Assembly (NCBI GenBank): GCA_046331465.1 | Contig: JAXLQV010000001.1 | Coordinates: forward strand, 372,001-436,000 | Reading direction: 5' to 3' | DNA length: 64,000 bases | DNA from: UBA5066 sp046331465 | GTDB taxonomy: Bacteria; Acidobacteriota; Thermoanaerobaculia; UBA5066 | Shown: positions 33,515-42,494 of the stretch, piece by piece | Layout of the letters: every line of letters starts with the position of its first letter | Position numbering within the stretch: position 1 is the first letter of the stretch | The notes under the pieces: generated by a model | What the model saw: the letters and a program-made list of their open reading frames with translations, nothing else | Told to the model about the DNA's origin: nothing | Databases searched by the model: none | Position numbers and translations under genes: made by a program

Positions 33515-35560
33515 ATGAAGTACTCCCCCCCGCTCGACGGCATCCGCGCGTTCGCCATCCTGGCGGTGCTCGTCTTCCACGCCTTCCCGGGCTCGCTCCC
33601 GGGCGGGTTCACGGGGGTGGACGTCTTCTTCGTCCTCTCCGGCTACCTCATCGCCTCGGTCATCCTCTTCGACCTCCGCGAGGGGCGCTTCACGATGCGC
33701 GAGTTCTACCTCCGGCGCATCCAGCGGCTCCTCCCGAACGCGGCGACGACCGTCCTCGTCACCGTCTCGCTCGCGGCCCTCCTCCTCGTCCCCTCCGAGG
33801 CCGTCAAGGCGGCGAAGAACGGCGTCTTCGCGCTCCTCAACCTCTCCAACGTCTACATCTGGCGGAACGTCGGCGGCTACTGGGGCGACTCGGGCGAGTA
33901 CGCCCCCTTCCTCCACACCTGGTCGCTCGCCGTCGAGGAGCAGTTCTACCTCTTCTTCCCGTCGGTCCTCCTCCTCTGCTCGCGCCTCCGTCCCTTCCGC
34001 ACGCGCATCGCCGCCGTCGTCGGGGCCCTCGCGGCCGGCAGCCTCGCCCTCTCCCTCTGGGGCACCGGCCCGCACCCGGCGGCCACCTTCTACCTCCTCC
34101 CCACCCGCGCGTGGGAGCCGCTCCTCGGCGCCCTCCTCGCGGCGCTCCGCGTCCCCGCCATGGCGGGCGCGCCCCTCCGCCCCTTCCGCCCCTCGCGTGC
34201 CACGGAGGCCGCCGGCTGGGCCGGCTTCGCCGCCGTCCTCGCCGCGAGCGCCTTCCTCTCGGGCGCGCACCCCTTCCCCGGCGTCGTCGCCCTCCTCCCC
34301 ACGCTCGGCGCCGCGGCCGTCATCGTCTCCGTCGCCGAGGGCGAGGGCTCCCTCGCACGCTTCCTCTCCGCGCCGCCGCTCGTCCTCGTGGGGAAGATGT
34401 CGTACTCCATCTACCTCTGGCACTGGCCCGGCATCGTCCTCGGCCGCACCCTTGCCGACTACCGCGGCTTCCCGAAGCGCGAGGGCGAGCTCTGGGGCGC
34501 GGCCCTCGGGGTCCTCGCGGCGGTCGTCGCCTACCACTTCGTCGAGCAGCCGATGCGCCGGCGCGGCCCCGGCCGCGAGCGGCGCCTCCTCGGCCTCGGC
34601 GCCGGCTTCTCCCTCGCGGCCGCGGCGAGCGTCGTCCTCGCCCTCCGCCCCACGCCCATCGACCCGCAGCACCTCTTCGAGCGCCCCGCCTTCGCCGTCT
34701 CGCTCTACAGCGCGACGGGCGACGGGACCACAGGCGGCTTTTCGGAGGGGACGCGCTACGCCGACGTCGTCGAGCCCCCCTCCGAGCCGCGCCCGGTCGA
34801 CTCCTGGCGCACCGGCGGCATCGTCCACGCCTGGGGAGGCGCCACCCCGCGCGTCGTCGTCCTCGGCAGCTCGCACGCCCTCATGTACGGCAAGGTCATC
34901 GACGACGCCTGCCGGCAGCTCGGCCTCACCGTCGCCTTCCTCTCCGCCGACGGCATCTCGCCCTGGTTCGGGAACGACGACGGGAACGCCTTCTCGAAGG
35001 AGTTCGACGACGCGCGCCGCCGGTACCTGCGCGCCTGGAAGCCCGACGTCGTCCTCGTCGTCGAGAGGTGGGACCGGGCCGACGCCGAGACGTTCCCGCG
35101 GAACCTCCGTACCCTCGCCGACGAGGGCCTCGCCGCCGCCCGCCGGGTCGTCCTCGTCGGCCCCATCCCGGCCCTCCGCGTCGGCGAGAACGTGAACCTC
35201 CGCGAGTTCGTCGCCTGGGAGGCGAGCCGCGAGGGAGGCCTCCCTCGTCTCCCGCAGGACGAGCGCGAGGCCCGCCGGCAGGAGATCCTCGCGACGATGG
35301 AGGCCCTCGCCCGCGGCAGGAGCGGCGTCGAGCTCCTCCGCGTGGACGACGCCTTCCGGCTCCCCGACGGCAACGTCCGCTACGCCGAGGGGCGGAAGTT
35401 CTTCTACGCCGACGACGACCACCTGAGCCAGGCCGGAGCGGAGCAGGTGCAGGACCGCATCGCCGCCGCAATCGCGCGCGTCTGCGGAACGACGCTGCCC
35501 GCCGCGTCTCCAAACGCCCGCGTCCGCCTCGCTGCCCTGCCGAACGCCACCAGGAGCTGA
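33515..35560 (+). CDS. OafA/YrhL-type membrane O-acyltransferase with SGNH domain
   Basis: It acylates (usually acetylates) surface glycans: the membrane part brings acyl groups across and the SGNH part completes the transfer outside. It has 681 residues. The acyltransferase-3 domain (about 1-370) opens with LDGIRAFAILAVLVFHAFPG, has VDVFFVLSGYLI, the catalytic-type HTWSLAVEEQFYLFFP and about ten membrane helices. The SGNH domain (about 440-660) has VVLGSSHALMYG and the terminal YADDDHLSQAGAEQV with the Asp-x-x-His pair. AT composition is local-normal. It fits O-antigen decoration. Confidence 0.93.
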   Translation: MKYSPPLDGIRAFAILAVLVFHAFPGSLPGGFTGVDVFFVLSGYLIASVILFDLREGRFTMREFYLRRIQRLLPNAATTVLVTVSLAALLLVPSEAVKAAKNGVFALLNLSNVYIWRNVGGYWGDSGEYAPFLHTWSLAVEEQFYLFFPSVLLLCSRLRPFRTRIAAVVGALAAGSLALSLWGTGPHPAATFYLLPTRAWEPLLGALLAALRVPAMAGAPLRPFRPSRATEAAGWAGFAAVLAASAFLSGAHPFPGVVALLPTLGAAAVIVSVAEGEGSLARFLSAPPLVLVGKMSYSIYLWHWPGIVLGRTLADYRGFPKREGELWGAALGVLAAVVAYHFVEQPMRRRGPGRERRLLGLGAGFSLAAAASVVLALRPTPIDPQHLFERPAFAVSLYSATGDGTTGGFSEGTRYADVVEPPSEPRPVDSWRTGGIVHAWGGATPRVVVLGSSHALMYGKVIDDACRQLGLTVAFLSADGISPWFGNDDGNAFSKEFDDARRRYLRAWKPDVVLVVERWDRADAETFPRNLRTLADEGLAAARRVVLVGPIPALRVGENVNLREFVAWEASREGGLPRLPQDEREARRQEILATMEALARGRSGVELLRVDDAFRLPDGNVRYAEGRKFFYADDDHLSQAGAEQVQDRIAAAIARVCGTTLPAASPNARVRLAALPNATRS

Positions 35561-35561
35561 C

Positions 35562-35798
35562 ATGAGCAGTCATGAGGTCGAGCCGCGCCCTTTGCTCGCC
35601 CCGGACGACATTCCCGACCCCGCGCAGATGGCGATCTACGCGCGTTGGACTCCAACCCAGCGCTGGGAGCGAGCGGTGAGCCTCCGGGCTTCGGCGTGGA
35701 CGCTGAAAGCCTCATTCGTCCGGGCCGAGCACCCCTCATGGAGCGATGAGATGGTGGAATCGTACGTGAGGAGGAGCTTCCTACATGCCCGAGGCTGA
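35562..35798 (+). CDS. Small protein of a nucleotidyltransferase gene pair
   Basis: It has 78 residues and is unnamed. The pattern RWTPTQRWERAVSLRASAWT, then RAEHPSWSDEMVESYVRRSF, is like the short helical proteins (a TPAERL-type start, then RHP and a D/EEE-type end) that often stand before nucleotidyltransferase genes. That recognition is from memory and not certain. It overlaps the next gene by 14 bases, so the two are surely co-expressed. It may be the partner or antitoxin. Confidence 0.65.
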   Translation: MSSHEVEPRPLLAPDDIPDPAQMAIYARWTPTQRWERAVSLRASAWTLKASFVRAEHPSWSDEMVESYVRRSFLHARG

Positions 35799-36348
35799 TC
35801 TCCTCGCCGTCTTCGTCGATCCGCTGGAGCGCCTTGGCTTTCGGTACATGGTCACGGGCTCGGTCGCCGCGATGCTCTACGGCGAGCCGAGGCTCACGAA
35901 CGACGTGGACATCGTCCTCGAGCTCGATCCCGCGGCCGCCCAGAAGTTGACGCAGGCGTTCGCGTCGGACGATTTCGACTGTCCGCAGGAGGACGAGATC
36001 CGGATCGAGTCGGCCCGCCCGAGCCGGGGGCACGTCAACGTCCTCCATATTCCGACTGCGCTCAAGGCCGACATCTACTTCGCGGGAGACGAGTGGCTCC
36101 ACCGCTGGGCGTTACCGCGGTCACGTGCTCTCCCCGTCGGGCCGCGGACCATCCGGATCGCTCCTCCCGAGTACGTGGTTGTCCGGAAGCTCGCGTTCTT
36201 TCGGGAGGGCGGCTCGACGAAGCACGTTCGGGACGTCCGGGCTCTCCTCGCGGCCCGGAAGGACGACCTCGACTACGCGACTCTCCGGACGCTTCTCGCC
36301 CGCGAGGGCCTGGTCGACGTCTGGAGGGAGGTCTCGGGAGAGAAATGA
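35785..36348 (+). CDS. Nucleotidyltransferase-fold protein (AbiEii/DUF6036-like)
   Basis: It has 187 residues. The pol-beta-type nucleotidyltransferase motif is seen: Gly25-Ser26 in VTGSVAAMLYGEPRLTNDVD, with Asp40 and Asp42 as the metal pair, and a late Lys-rich helix VVVRKLAFFREGG. Such proteins are toxins or modifiers in AbiE-like and MNT-like pairs. The real substrate is unknown. It overlaps the sugar dehydrogenase start (ATGA). A small helical protein precedes it, giving a two-gene cassette inserted between glycan genes. Codon use is less GC3-biased than the flanks. Confidence 0.72.
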   Translation: MPEADLLAVFVDPLERLGFRYMVTGSVAAMLYGEPRLTNDVDIVLELDPAAAQKLTQAFASDDFDCPQEDEIRIESARPSRGHVNVLHIPTALKADIYFAGDEWLHRWALPRSRALPVGPRTIRIAPPEYVVVRKLAFFREGGSTKHVRDVRALLAARKDDLDYATLRTLLAREGLVDVWREVSGEK

Positions 36349-37661
36349 CCGACCAAAAGTCGATCCTCCTCGGGAAGATCTCCTCCCGCACTGCCACCGT
36401 CGGCGTCATCGGCCTCGGCTACGTCGGCCTTCCCCTCGCCCTCGTCTTCGAGGGGGCCGGCTTCCCGGTCCTCGGCTTCGACGTCGACCCGAAGAAGCCC
36501 GAGGCGCTGCACAGGGGAGAGAGCTACATCAGGCACATCGGCCCCGAGCGCGTCGCGGCGGCCTTCGCCCGCGGCCGCATCACGGCCACCACCGACTTCT
36601 CCCGCCTCGCCGAGTGCGACGCCATCCTCATCTGCGTCCCCACGCCGCTCGGAAAGCACCGCGAGCCCGACATCTCGTACATTCGGAAGACGGCCGAGGC
36701 CATCGCGGCCGTCGCGCGCCCCGGCCAGCTCGTCGTCCTCGAGTCGACGACGTACCCGGGCACCACCCGCGAGGAGATCGTCCCGCGGCTCGAGGCGAAG
36801 GGGCTCGTCCCGGGCACCACGGCCTTCGTCGCGTTCTCGCCCGAGCGGGAAGACCCGGGCAACCCGAAGTACCACACGAAGAACATCCCCAAGATCGTGG
36901 GCGGCCTCGACCCGGCTTCCCAGGAGGTCGCCTGCGCCCTCTACGGCGCGGCCGTGGAGCAGGTTGTCCCCGTCTCCTCGCCCGAGGTGGCCGAGAGCGC
37001 CAAGCTCCTCGAGAACATCTTCCGCTCGGTGAACATCGCCCTCGTCAACGAGCTGAAAGTCGTCTTCGACCGGATGGGCATCGACGTATGGGAGGTCATC
37101 GAGGCCGCGAAGACGAAGCCCTTCGGCTTCATGCCGTTCTACCCGGGTCCAGGGCTCGGAGGGCACTGCATTCCATTGGACCCCTTCTACCTTTCCTGGA
37201 AGGCGGCGGAGTACGGCGTCTGGGCCCGCTTCATCGAGCTGGCGGGCGAGGTGAACAGCTCCATGCCGCGCTACGTCGTCGACAAGACGGTGAAGGCGCT
37301 GAACGAGCACGGCAGGAGCATCCGCGGCGCGAAGGTCCTCGTCCTCGGCCTCTCGTACAAGGCCGACATCGACGACGACCGGGAGAGCCCGAGCTACGAG
37401 ATCATCGAACTCCTCGAAGAGCTCGGCGCCGAGGTCGCCTACTGCGACCCTTACATTCCTGCGATGAAGCCGACCCGCAAGCACGACCTCGGCATGGTCT
37501 CGGTCCCGTGCACAGCGGAGGAGTTCGGGAAGTACGACGCGCTGGTTGTGTCGACGGCGCATTCGGCGTTCCGTCGTGATGGCATGTTCGATGGGCTCGC
37601 CCTCGTGATCGACACGAGGAACGTCTGCCCCATCTCAACCGGAGGGAGGGTCACCGCTTGA
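36345..37661 (+). CDS. Nucleotide-sugar 6-dehydrogenase (UDP-HexNAc dehydrogenase, WbpA/WecC-like)
   Basis: It oxidises the C6 hydroxyl of a UDP-sugar to a carboxylate in two NAD+ steps. It has 438 residues. The NAD motif VGVIGLGYVGLPLALVFEG is near residues 18-36, followed by CVPTPLGKHREPDISYI, ESTTYPGTTREEI and the catalytic Cys in GPGLGGHCIPLDPFY. The family (WbpA, WecC) mostly acts on UDP-GlcNAc or UDP-ManNAc; with wecB at 61189 in the same locus UDP-ManNAcA is a good guess. The last 70 codons shift to lower GC, which may mark the edge of the inserted glycan cassette. Confidence 0.88.
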   Translation: MTDQKSILLGKISSRTATVGVIGLGYVGLPLALVFEGAGFPVLGFDVDPKKPEALHRGESYIRHIGPERVAAAFARGRITATTDFSRLAECDAILICVPTPLGKHREPDISYIRKTAEAIAAVARPGQLVVLESTTYPGTTREEIVPRLEAKGLVPGTTAFVAFSPEREDPGNPKYHTKNIPKIVGGLDPASQEVACALYGAAVEQVVPVSSPEVAESAKLLENIFRSVNIALVNELKVVFDRMGIDVWEVIEAAKTKPFGFMPFYPGPGLGGHCIPLDPFYLSWKAAEYGVWARFIELAGEVNSSMPRYVVDKTVKALNEHGRSIRGAKVLVLGLSYKADIDDDRESPSYEIIELLEELGAEVAYCDPYIPAMKPTRKHDLGMVSVPCTAEEFGKYDALVVSTAHSAFRRDGMFDGLALVIDTRNVCPISTGGRVTA

Positions 37662-38491
37662 CGCCGACTGCCTCGATGAGAGTTCTGGCACGCCGGGCCT
37701 TCGAAGCAGTACCCGCGCTGGCCTCCACGTATCGGTCCTTTCGGGACGCTCTGCCGGTCAGGGGCGAAGGCATTCAGACGAGCTTCGGGTTCGTCTTCTC
37801 TGGAAACGAAGCCATGGCAAGGGGCGCCTTCGAGCCACATGAGACGGCCTTGGTCCTGGAACTTCTTGCGGACGCAGAGGTCGTCATCAACTGCGGCGCG
37901 AACATCGGCTACTACGTGTGTCTGGCGCTGCAGAAGAACCGCCACGTTGTCGCGTTCGAGCCGGCAGCCGAGAACCTGAAGCACCTCTACAAGAACCTCT
38001 CCGACAATGGGTTCTCGGACTTCGAGCTCTATCCGTTGGCTCTGTCGGACAAGGAAGGCCTCCTTCATCTTTTTGGGGGAGGGACGGGAGCATCGCTCGT
38101 TCCAGGCTGGGCGGGCGCAAGCGAATCCTATCGGCGTACGTACCCGTGCGTCAGGCTCGACACGGTCATCGGTGATCGGTTCGCCGGCAGGAGGATGCTC
38201 GTCATCGTCGACGTTGAAGGCGGAGAGGAGGCGGTCCTCGGAGGTGCAAGCCGCCTGATCCGAGCGAATCCCCGACCAACCTGGATGATCGAGATGTCGG
38301 CATGGCGTCATGCACCAGACAAGGAAGCCGCTTGGTCGGCGATGAAGCGCCTCTTCAATGAGATGGGTGGCGCGGGGTACCGGTGCTTCACTACCGATCC
38401 GAGTCGAGCCGAGCTGAAGGCTCCGGCGATCTCGGATGCCCTGACGAATCGCCGGCTCGCATGGGAGAGCGATAACTACCTCTTCCGATGA
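37658..38491 (+). CDS. FkbM family methyltransferase
   Basis: A SAM-dependent O-methyltransferase, probably methylating a sugar of the glycan. It has 277 residues. The SAM site is VVINCGANIGYYVCLALQKN then VVAFEPAAENLKHL; YPLALSDKEGLLHL and LVIVDVEGGEEAVLGG are typical of FkbM. The TTG start is preferred because GGAGGGAGGG ends seven bases before it and it overlaps the dehydrogenase stop. ATG 37676 is the alternative. Confidence 0.87.
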   Translation: MTPTASMRVLARRAFEAVPALASTYRSFRDALPVRGEGIQTSFGFVFSGNEAMARGAFEPHETALVLELLADAEVVINCGANIGYYVCLALQKNRHVVAFEPAAENLKHLYKNLSDNGFSDFELYPLALSDKEGLLHLFGGGTGASLVPGWAGASESYRRTYPCVRLDTVIGDRFAGRRMLVIVDVEGGEEAVLGGASRLIRANPRPTWMIEMSAWRHAPDKEAAWSAMKRLFNEMGGAGYRCFTTDPSRAELKAPAISDALTNRRLAWESDNYLFR

Positions 38492-38582
38492 GTCTCGATA
38501 CGACGGCGGTGGCGCGAAGGCTCCGGCCTTTCCCGGCCAGGCCTGAGATCGGTTCGACTCGGAGGGCGGCGCACCAACGGCC

Positions 38583-40103
38583 ATGAGACGCAGGGCGGCA
38601 CTCATCAACCTGGGATTTCACTGGGTCGGTACCGGCCTGCTGGTTCTTCAGGGGCTCCTTCTGACGCCAGTGTACGCGCGTCTGATTCCGCTCGACCTCC
38701 TCGGGGCGTGGATGGCGACGGGAAATGTCGTCGCATGGCTAACACTAATCGATCCGAACATCTCGAGGGTGCTCCAGCAGAGAATCGCTCGGGCGGCAGG
38801 GGCAGGAAACGAGCAGGAGATCGCCTCGCTCGTAGCGGCGGGCCACGTCCTCGGCTTTGGCGTTGGCCTCGCAATGGCAGCATTCATCCCGGCGGTCCCA
38901 GTTCTCCTTCGATACGTGCCGGGTGCTGGTTCGGCCCCGGCCGAACTCGAGGCATCACTGGTGGTCTCACTTGCGGCGACAGGAACCCTCATCGCTTCGT
39001 TTGCGCCGGGCATGGTCAACGTGGGCCTTCAACGCACGTTTCTCGCGGGGATTATCACGGCGGGAGCGACTGTCGTCGGAGTCGTGTTCACGTTTTACGC
39101 GCTCCTCGCGGGCTGGGGCCTGGTATCGCTACCGGGGGGGCTGCTCGTGCGTTCGTCGATCCTCTTCGTCCTGAACGCAGCCTCTGTCTACGTATCGCGG
39201 TGGCGTGTCACGAGATGGCGCATCGCGCCCACCTGGCTGGAGATCCGAGCGCTTCTCGGGCCATCCGGCTACACCTTCCTTGAGCGGTTCGGGCAGGCGA
39301 TGACCGGGCAGGTGGAGCCGATGGCGATTGCCTTCGCAGCGGGAGCGTCTACGACGGCCCAGTACTCGATCACAAGCCGGCCGCTGGAGCCCATTCGCAT
39401 GACGGTGGACCGCGTCCTCCCGGCGCTGGCCCCGGGCCTCTCCCACCTTGCAGGAGAGCGCGGAAACGAGGCGGTAGCAGGAGTCATCGGGAAAGTCTAC
39501 GGGCCCCTGGGTGGATTGGCGTCGATCGGCGTGGCAGCAGTCACGCTGGCGTCGGGGCCCCTAGTCACACTATGGGCTGGGCCGGGGACGTTCGCGGGCT
39601 ATGCGGTGGCTGCGGCCGTCGGGGTAGCCGCAGTGGGAAGCAGCCTGGCGTCCCCCGCTGGTGAGATCCTCTATGCTCTCGGAGACGTGCGCTCGGTGGC
39701 GCTAGGCCGAATCCTGGAGGGTGCACTCAGGATCGTAGCTCAGGTCGTCGGCGCCCTAGTGTTTGGCTCAATCGGAATCATCCTTGGTGGTGTCTTGGCA
39801 ACCTCCGGTGTGGCCCTGGCCTGGATGAATCCGCGCGCAGAGCGTGCGATGAAGATCAGCGCAGGCGGCATCAACCGCCGGTATCTTCAGTCCCTCCTTC
39901 TCGGCGCAGCCGCCGTCGTGACGGCATCTCTGGGTGGCGGTGCTGCCTTTCGAGGCACCTCTACGACTGCCAACTGGTCGATCCTCGCGGTCGCGATGGC
40001 AGGCGCCGTGGGAGTGTCGCTTCTCGGTCTCTTCCTTTGGCCTGGGCTCCGCCGGGAGAGCATCGCGTTGGCCGGGAGCTTTCGACGCGGCCGAAGCGAG
40101 TGA
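38583..40103 (+). CDS. wzx: Wzx-type lipid-linked oligosaccharide flippase
   Basis: It moves undecaprenyl-linked repeat units across the inner membrane. It has 506 residues with about 12-14 hydrophobic helices spread over the whole length. The N-terminal LINLGFHWVGTGLLVLQGLL and TPVYARLIPLDLLGAWM are typical of Wzx/RfbX transporters, and YSITSRPLEPIRMTVDRVLP is a conserved-type mid-loop. The Wzy-like protein in the same cassette supports a Wzx/Wzy-dependent pathway. The 175 bases after it contain short open stretches in two frames, possibly a decayed gene. Confidence 0.87.
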   Translation: MRRRAALINLGFHWVGTGLLVLQGLLLTPVYARLIPLDLLGAWMATGNVVAWLTLIDPNISRVLQQRIARAAGAGNEQEIASLVAAGHVLGFGVGLAMAAFIPAVPVLLRYVPGAGSAPAELEASLVVSLAATGTLIASFAPGMVNVGLQRTFLAGIITAGATVVGVVFTFYALLAGWGLVSLPGGLLVRSSILFVLNAASVYVSRWRVTRWRIAPTWLEIRALLGPSGYTFLERFGQAMTGQVEPMAIAFAAGASTTAQYSITSRPLEPIRMTVDRVLPALAPGLSHLAGERGNEAVAGVIGKVYGPLGGLASIGVAAVTLASGPLVTLWAGPGTFAGYAVAAAVGVAAVGSSLASPAGEILYALGDVRSVALGRILEGALRIVAQVVGALVFGSIGIILGGVLATSGVALAWMNPRAERAMKISAGGINRRYLQSLLLGAAAVVTASLGGGAAFRGTSTTANWSILAVAMAGAVGVSLLGLFLWPGLRRESIALAGSFRRGRSE

Positions 40104-40278
40104 CTTGCCAGCGACGGCCGCAGTTCACCATCCTCGAGCACACGTCTTAGGCAAGCTCTTAGTGATCAGCTGGGGACCCCAGGCCCGCCGAGGCCCGTGA
40201 AGCAGCTCGCCGAGAACTCGGGAGATCGCCAGGCGATCACCGTCATGCCATTCTCGGAAGCTCAGTAGTGGTAGTGGA

Positions 40279-41439
40279 ATGAACGACTGGTTGGGCTGTC
40301 TGCGAAAGTCCGCTTTATACGAGCCTTGGAGACGCCTCCGGGAATGGCAGCAGTGCTCAAGGATGGAGGCCTTCCTGGGGGAGGCCCCTTCGACCCCGGC
40401 AGGAAGTTACTCGGCAGCGAGACTTTCACTTCTGTCTCGATGCTCTGTTCGGCGACGTCTAGACGCAACGTCCGCGATCGTTGCGTTCGGCACGAACGCC
40501 TGGGAGCAGTGGGGCCTCTGGCCGGCTTTCCAGAGACGAGGAGCGTTTCATCTATTCGACTATCGGCGTACCCTTGGGGCCCACCCTAGGGGGACTGCGA
40601 CTGTGCGCGAGCGACTCGGAAGGGAGCTCCTCTCGTACGTCGAGGACTTGGAACGTCGATCGGGCCCAGTCGGCCTCGTTTTCATCTATGCGGCGGGGAC
40701 CTACGTCGACCCACAAGCTATCAGAGAACTGGCCGCTCGGGGCATCTGGACCGTGCTGCTGTCGCTAGACGACAAACAGCAGATGCCTCCGCCTGGACAC
40801 GGGCGCGTCGGGACGGAACAACTCGACGTGGCGACGGAGGTCGACCTCTACTGGACGACATGGCGAGCCGGCGCGGACTGGCTTTCAAAACGAGGAGCGC
40901 GCCCGTGGTACGCACCCGAGGCGGCGGACCCTTCGGTCTTTGCACCGCGAAACCTGAAGCGCGACATCGCCGTGCTCTGGCTGGGGAGAGCCTACGGTCC
41001 CCGGGCTGCGCTCGTGCATTGGCTCATGGACCGAGGCATCGCGGTTCAAGCGTTCGGCGAGGGATGGCCGGCCGGGCGCGTCCCCCTGGACGAGATGATC
41101 TCTCTGATTTCCAGGGCGGAGATCGTCCTTGGCATGGGAGGCGTGGGGCAGACGGACAAGATCAAGCACCTGAAGGGCCGCGACTTCGAGGTACCGATGT
41201 GTGGAGCAGCCTATGTCACAAGTTTCAACCCAGAGTTGACCGACAGTTATGTCATAGGTTCAGAGGTCGCCTGCTACTCATCGCGAGAGGAGTGCGCCGA
41301 GACAATCAGATACCTCTCGGGGCGGCCAGATCTTCTCGAGCGGATGCGGCGGGCGGCGCGAGCGCGTTGTGTGTCGGACCACACGTGGGACGCGAGGATC
41401 AACCAGTTGTTGGCGCTGCTCTCGGCTTCGCCCGAATGA
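40279..41439 (+). CDS. Glycosyltransferase, GT4/CgeB-like
   Basis: It has 386 residues. The C-terminal half carries the nucleotide-sugar fold: DIAVLWLGRAYGPRAALVHW, then DEMISLISRAEIVLGMGG, IKHLKGRDFEVPMCGAAYVT and FNPELTDSYVIGSEVACYSS, as in CgeB/Glyco_trans_1_2 proteins. The N-terminal half (TSAIVAFGTNAWEQWG, VFIYAAGTYVDPQAIRELAA) looks like the acceptor-side domain. It has no membrane helix. Donor and acceptor are unknown. No good ribosome site is seen at the ATG. Confidence 0.75.
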   Translation: MNDWLGCLRKSALYEPWRRLREWQQCSRMEAFLGEAPSTPAGSYSAARLSLLSRCSVRRRLDATSAIVAFGTNAWEQWGLWPAFQRRGAFHLFDYRRTLGAHPRGTATVRERLGRELLSYVEDLERRSGPVGLVFIYAAGTYVDPQAIRELAARGIWTVLLSLDDKQQMPPPGHGRVGTEQLDVATEVDLYWTTWRAGADWLSKRGARPWYAPEAADPSVFAPRNLKRDIAVLWLGRAYGPRAALVHWLMDRGIAVQAFGEGWPAGRVPLDEMISLISRAEIVLGMGGVGQTDKIKHLKGRDFEVPMCGAAYVTSFNPELTDSYVIGSEVACYSSREECAETIRYLSGRPDLLERMRRAARARCVSDHTWDARINQLLALLSASPE

Positions 41440-41813
41440 TCCGCAACCGAGGATGCCGAACGCACGAGCCCGGGACGTCCTCAGCATGGGGACGCGTGGC
41501 AAGCGGGAAGGCGCGTATCAGCCACCGCTCCCTCCGTTCCAATAGGCGTGCGACGTTGCATGGAATAAGCGCCCCATGCGTTTGTATTCGACGGATCCAC
41601 GGAAATCAATGAGACCAATCGTGGCCGCGCGAATCCCGAAACAGTAGGCGCCACTCGGAGCTAAAGCACTAGAAGTCGGCGGGAATGCCGAAAGCCTCGG
41701 ACCAGAGCGGAAGAATGGGGGGCCGAACTTCCGCGTCCGCCATTCCGGTGGGGCGTCCGCGCGGGAGCGAGAGCGTATCGGCAGGGCGCCCGCGAACCGG
41801 ATGACTGCATAGA
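41440..41813. other. 374-base gap without a supported gene
   Basis: It has mixed composition and a few short open stretches on the minus strand, none with a ribosome site or a recognisable domain. One minus frame ending near 41669 (EVRPPILPLWSEAFGIPADF) has a protein-like look but overlaps the next gene. It may be a decayed gene fragment. Confidence 0.4.
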
Positions 41814-42491
41814 ATGAAATCGTCGGCAATGCGACTACGCCAGTCCCTTAGAGCGCTCTGGCGTTGGAGATACCGCAAACCTCGTCCCGCGCCGAACGAA
41901 TCGCGGCGACAACTGCTGGCGATGCTCTCGAGAGAGGGGCGGAAGAAGAGGACGGTCTTCCTGGGGGACAGCCTAGTAGCTTTCGGAGAATGGTCCGAAT
42001 TGCTGCCGGGAAACGTAGCGAATCGCGGAATTACCGGGGACCGTACCGACGACCTTCTTGAGCGCCTCCCAGAAACTCTCGCAGGGTCCCCCTCTGGGCT
42101 CATTCTGCTCGTGGGCATCAACGACCTGCGGGCGGGAAGGTCACCGGAGAAGGTCGCAGGAACAGTCGGCCAAATCCTCGAAGATGCCATGTGTCGAATC
42201 TCGAGGGAATCGGTGATTGTTGTCTCGATTCTCCCGTCGCTGGAGATCGGAGGCGCTCCTTTGAAAAGCATTGCAAAGACGAATGAGAGGCTAGAGTCAG
42301 TAGCCGCCGCTGCGGGGGTCGGCTGGGTGGACGCCTTCGCCGCGTTTCTCGACGAGCGCGGCAGGCCGCTCTCGAGGCTGTTCGAGACCGATGGCCTACA
42401 CCTCTCTCCGGAAGGTTATAGAAGCCTCGGAGATGTGATCACGCGAGGAATGCGAGCCAGGAGACATGGGGCTAGCGAGCAGGAGGACTAG
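41814..42491 (+). CDS. SGNH/GDSL hydrolase
   Basis: It has 225 residues. The four SGNH blocks are present: FLGDSLVAFGEW (catalytic Ser, residues 49-60), NRGITGDRTDDLL (Gly), LLVGINDLRAG (Asn) and DGLHLSPEGYRSLG (Asp-x-x-His). Such enzymes remove or move acyl groups on sugars. Beside the acetyltransferase at 42495 it may trim or transfer acetyl groups on the glycan. No signal peptide is clear. The start codon has a poor ribosome site and Met at codon 6 is possible. Confidence 0.82.
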   Translation: MKSSAMRLRQSLRALWRWRYRKPRPAPNESRRQLLAMLSREGRKKRTVFLGDSLVAFGEWSELLPGNVANRGITGDRTDDLLERLPETLAGSPSGLILLVGINDLRAGRSPEKVAGTVGQILEDAMCRISRESVIVVSILPSLEIGGAPLKSIAKTNERLESVAAAAGVGWVDAFAAFLDERGRPLSRLFETDGLHLSPEGYRSLGDVITRGMRARRHGASEQED

Positions 42492-42494
42492 CGG

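Noticed and set aside
41518..42271. Minus-strand frames in the gap before the GDSL hydrolase
   Set aside because: There are no domains or ribosome sites, and they overlap the well-supported hydrolase.
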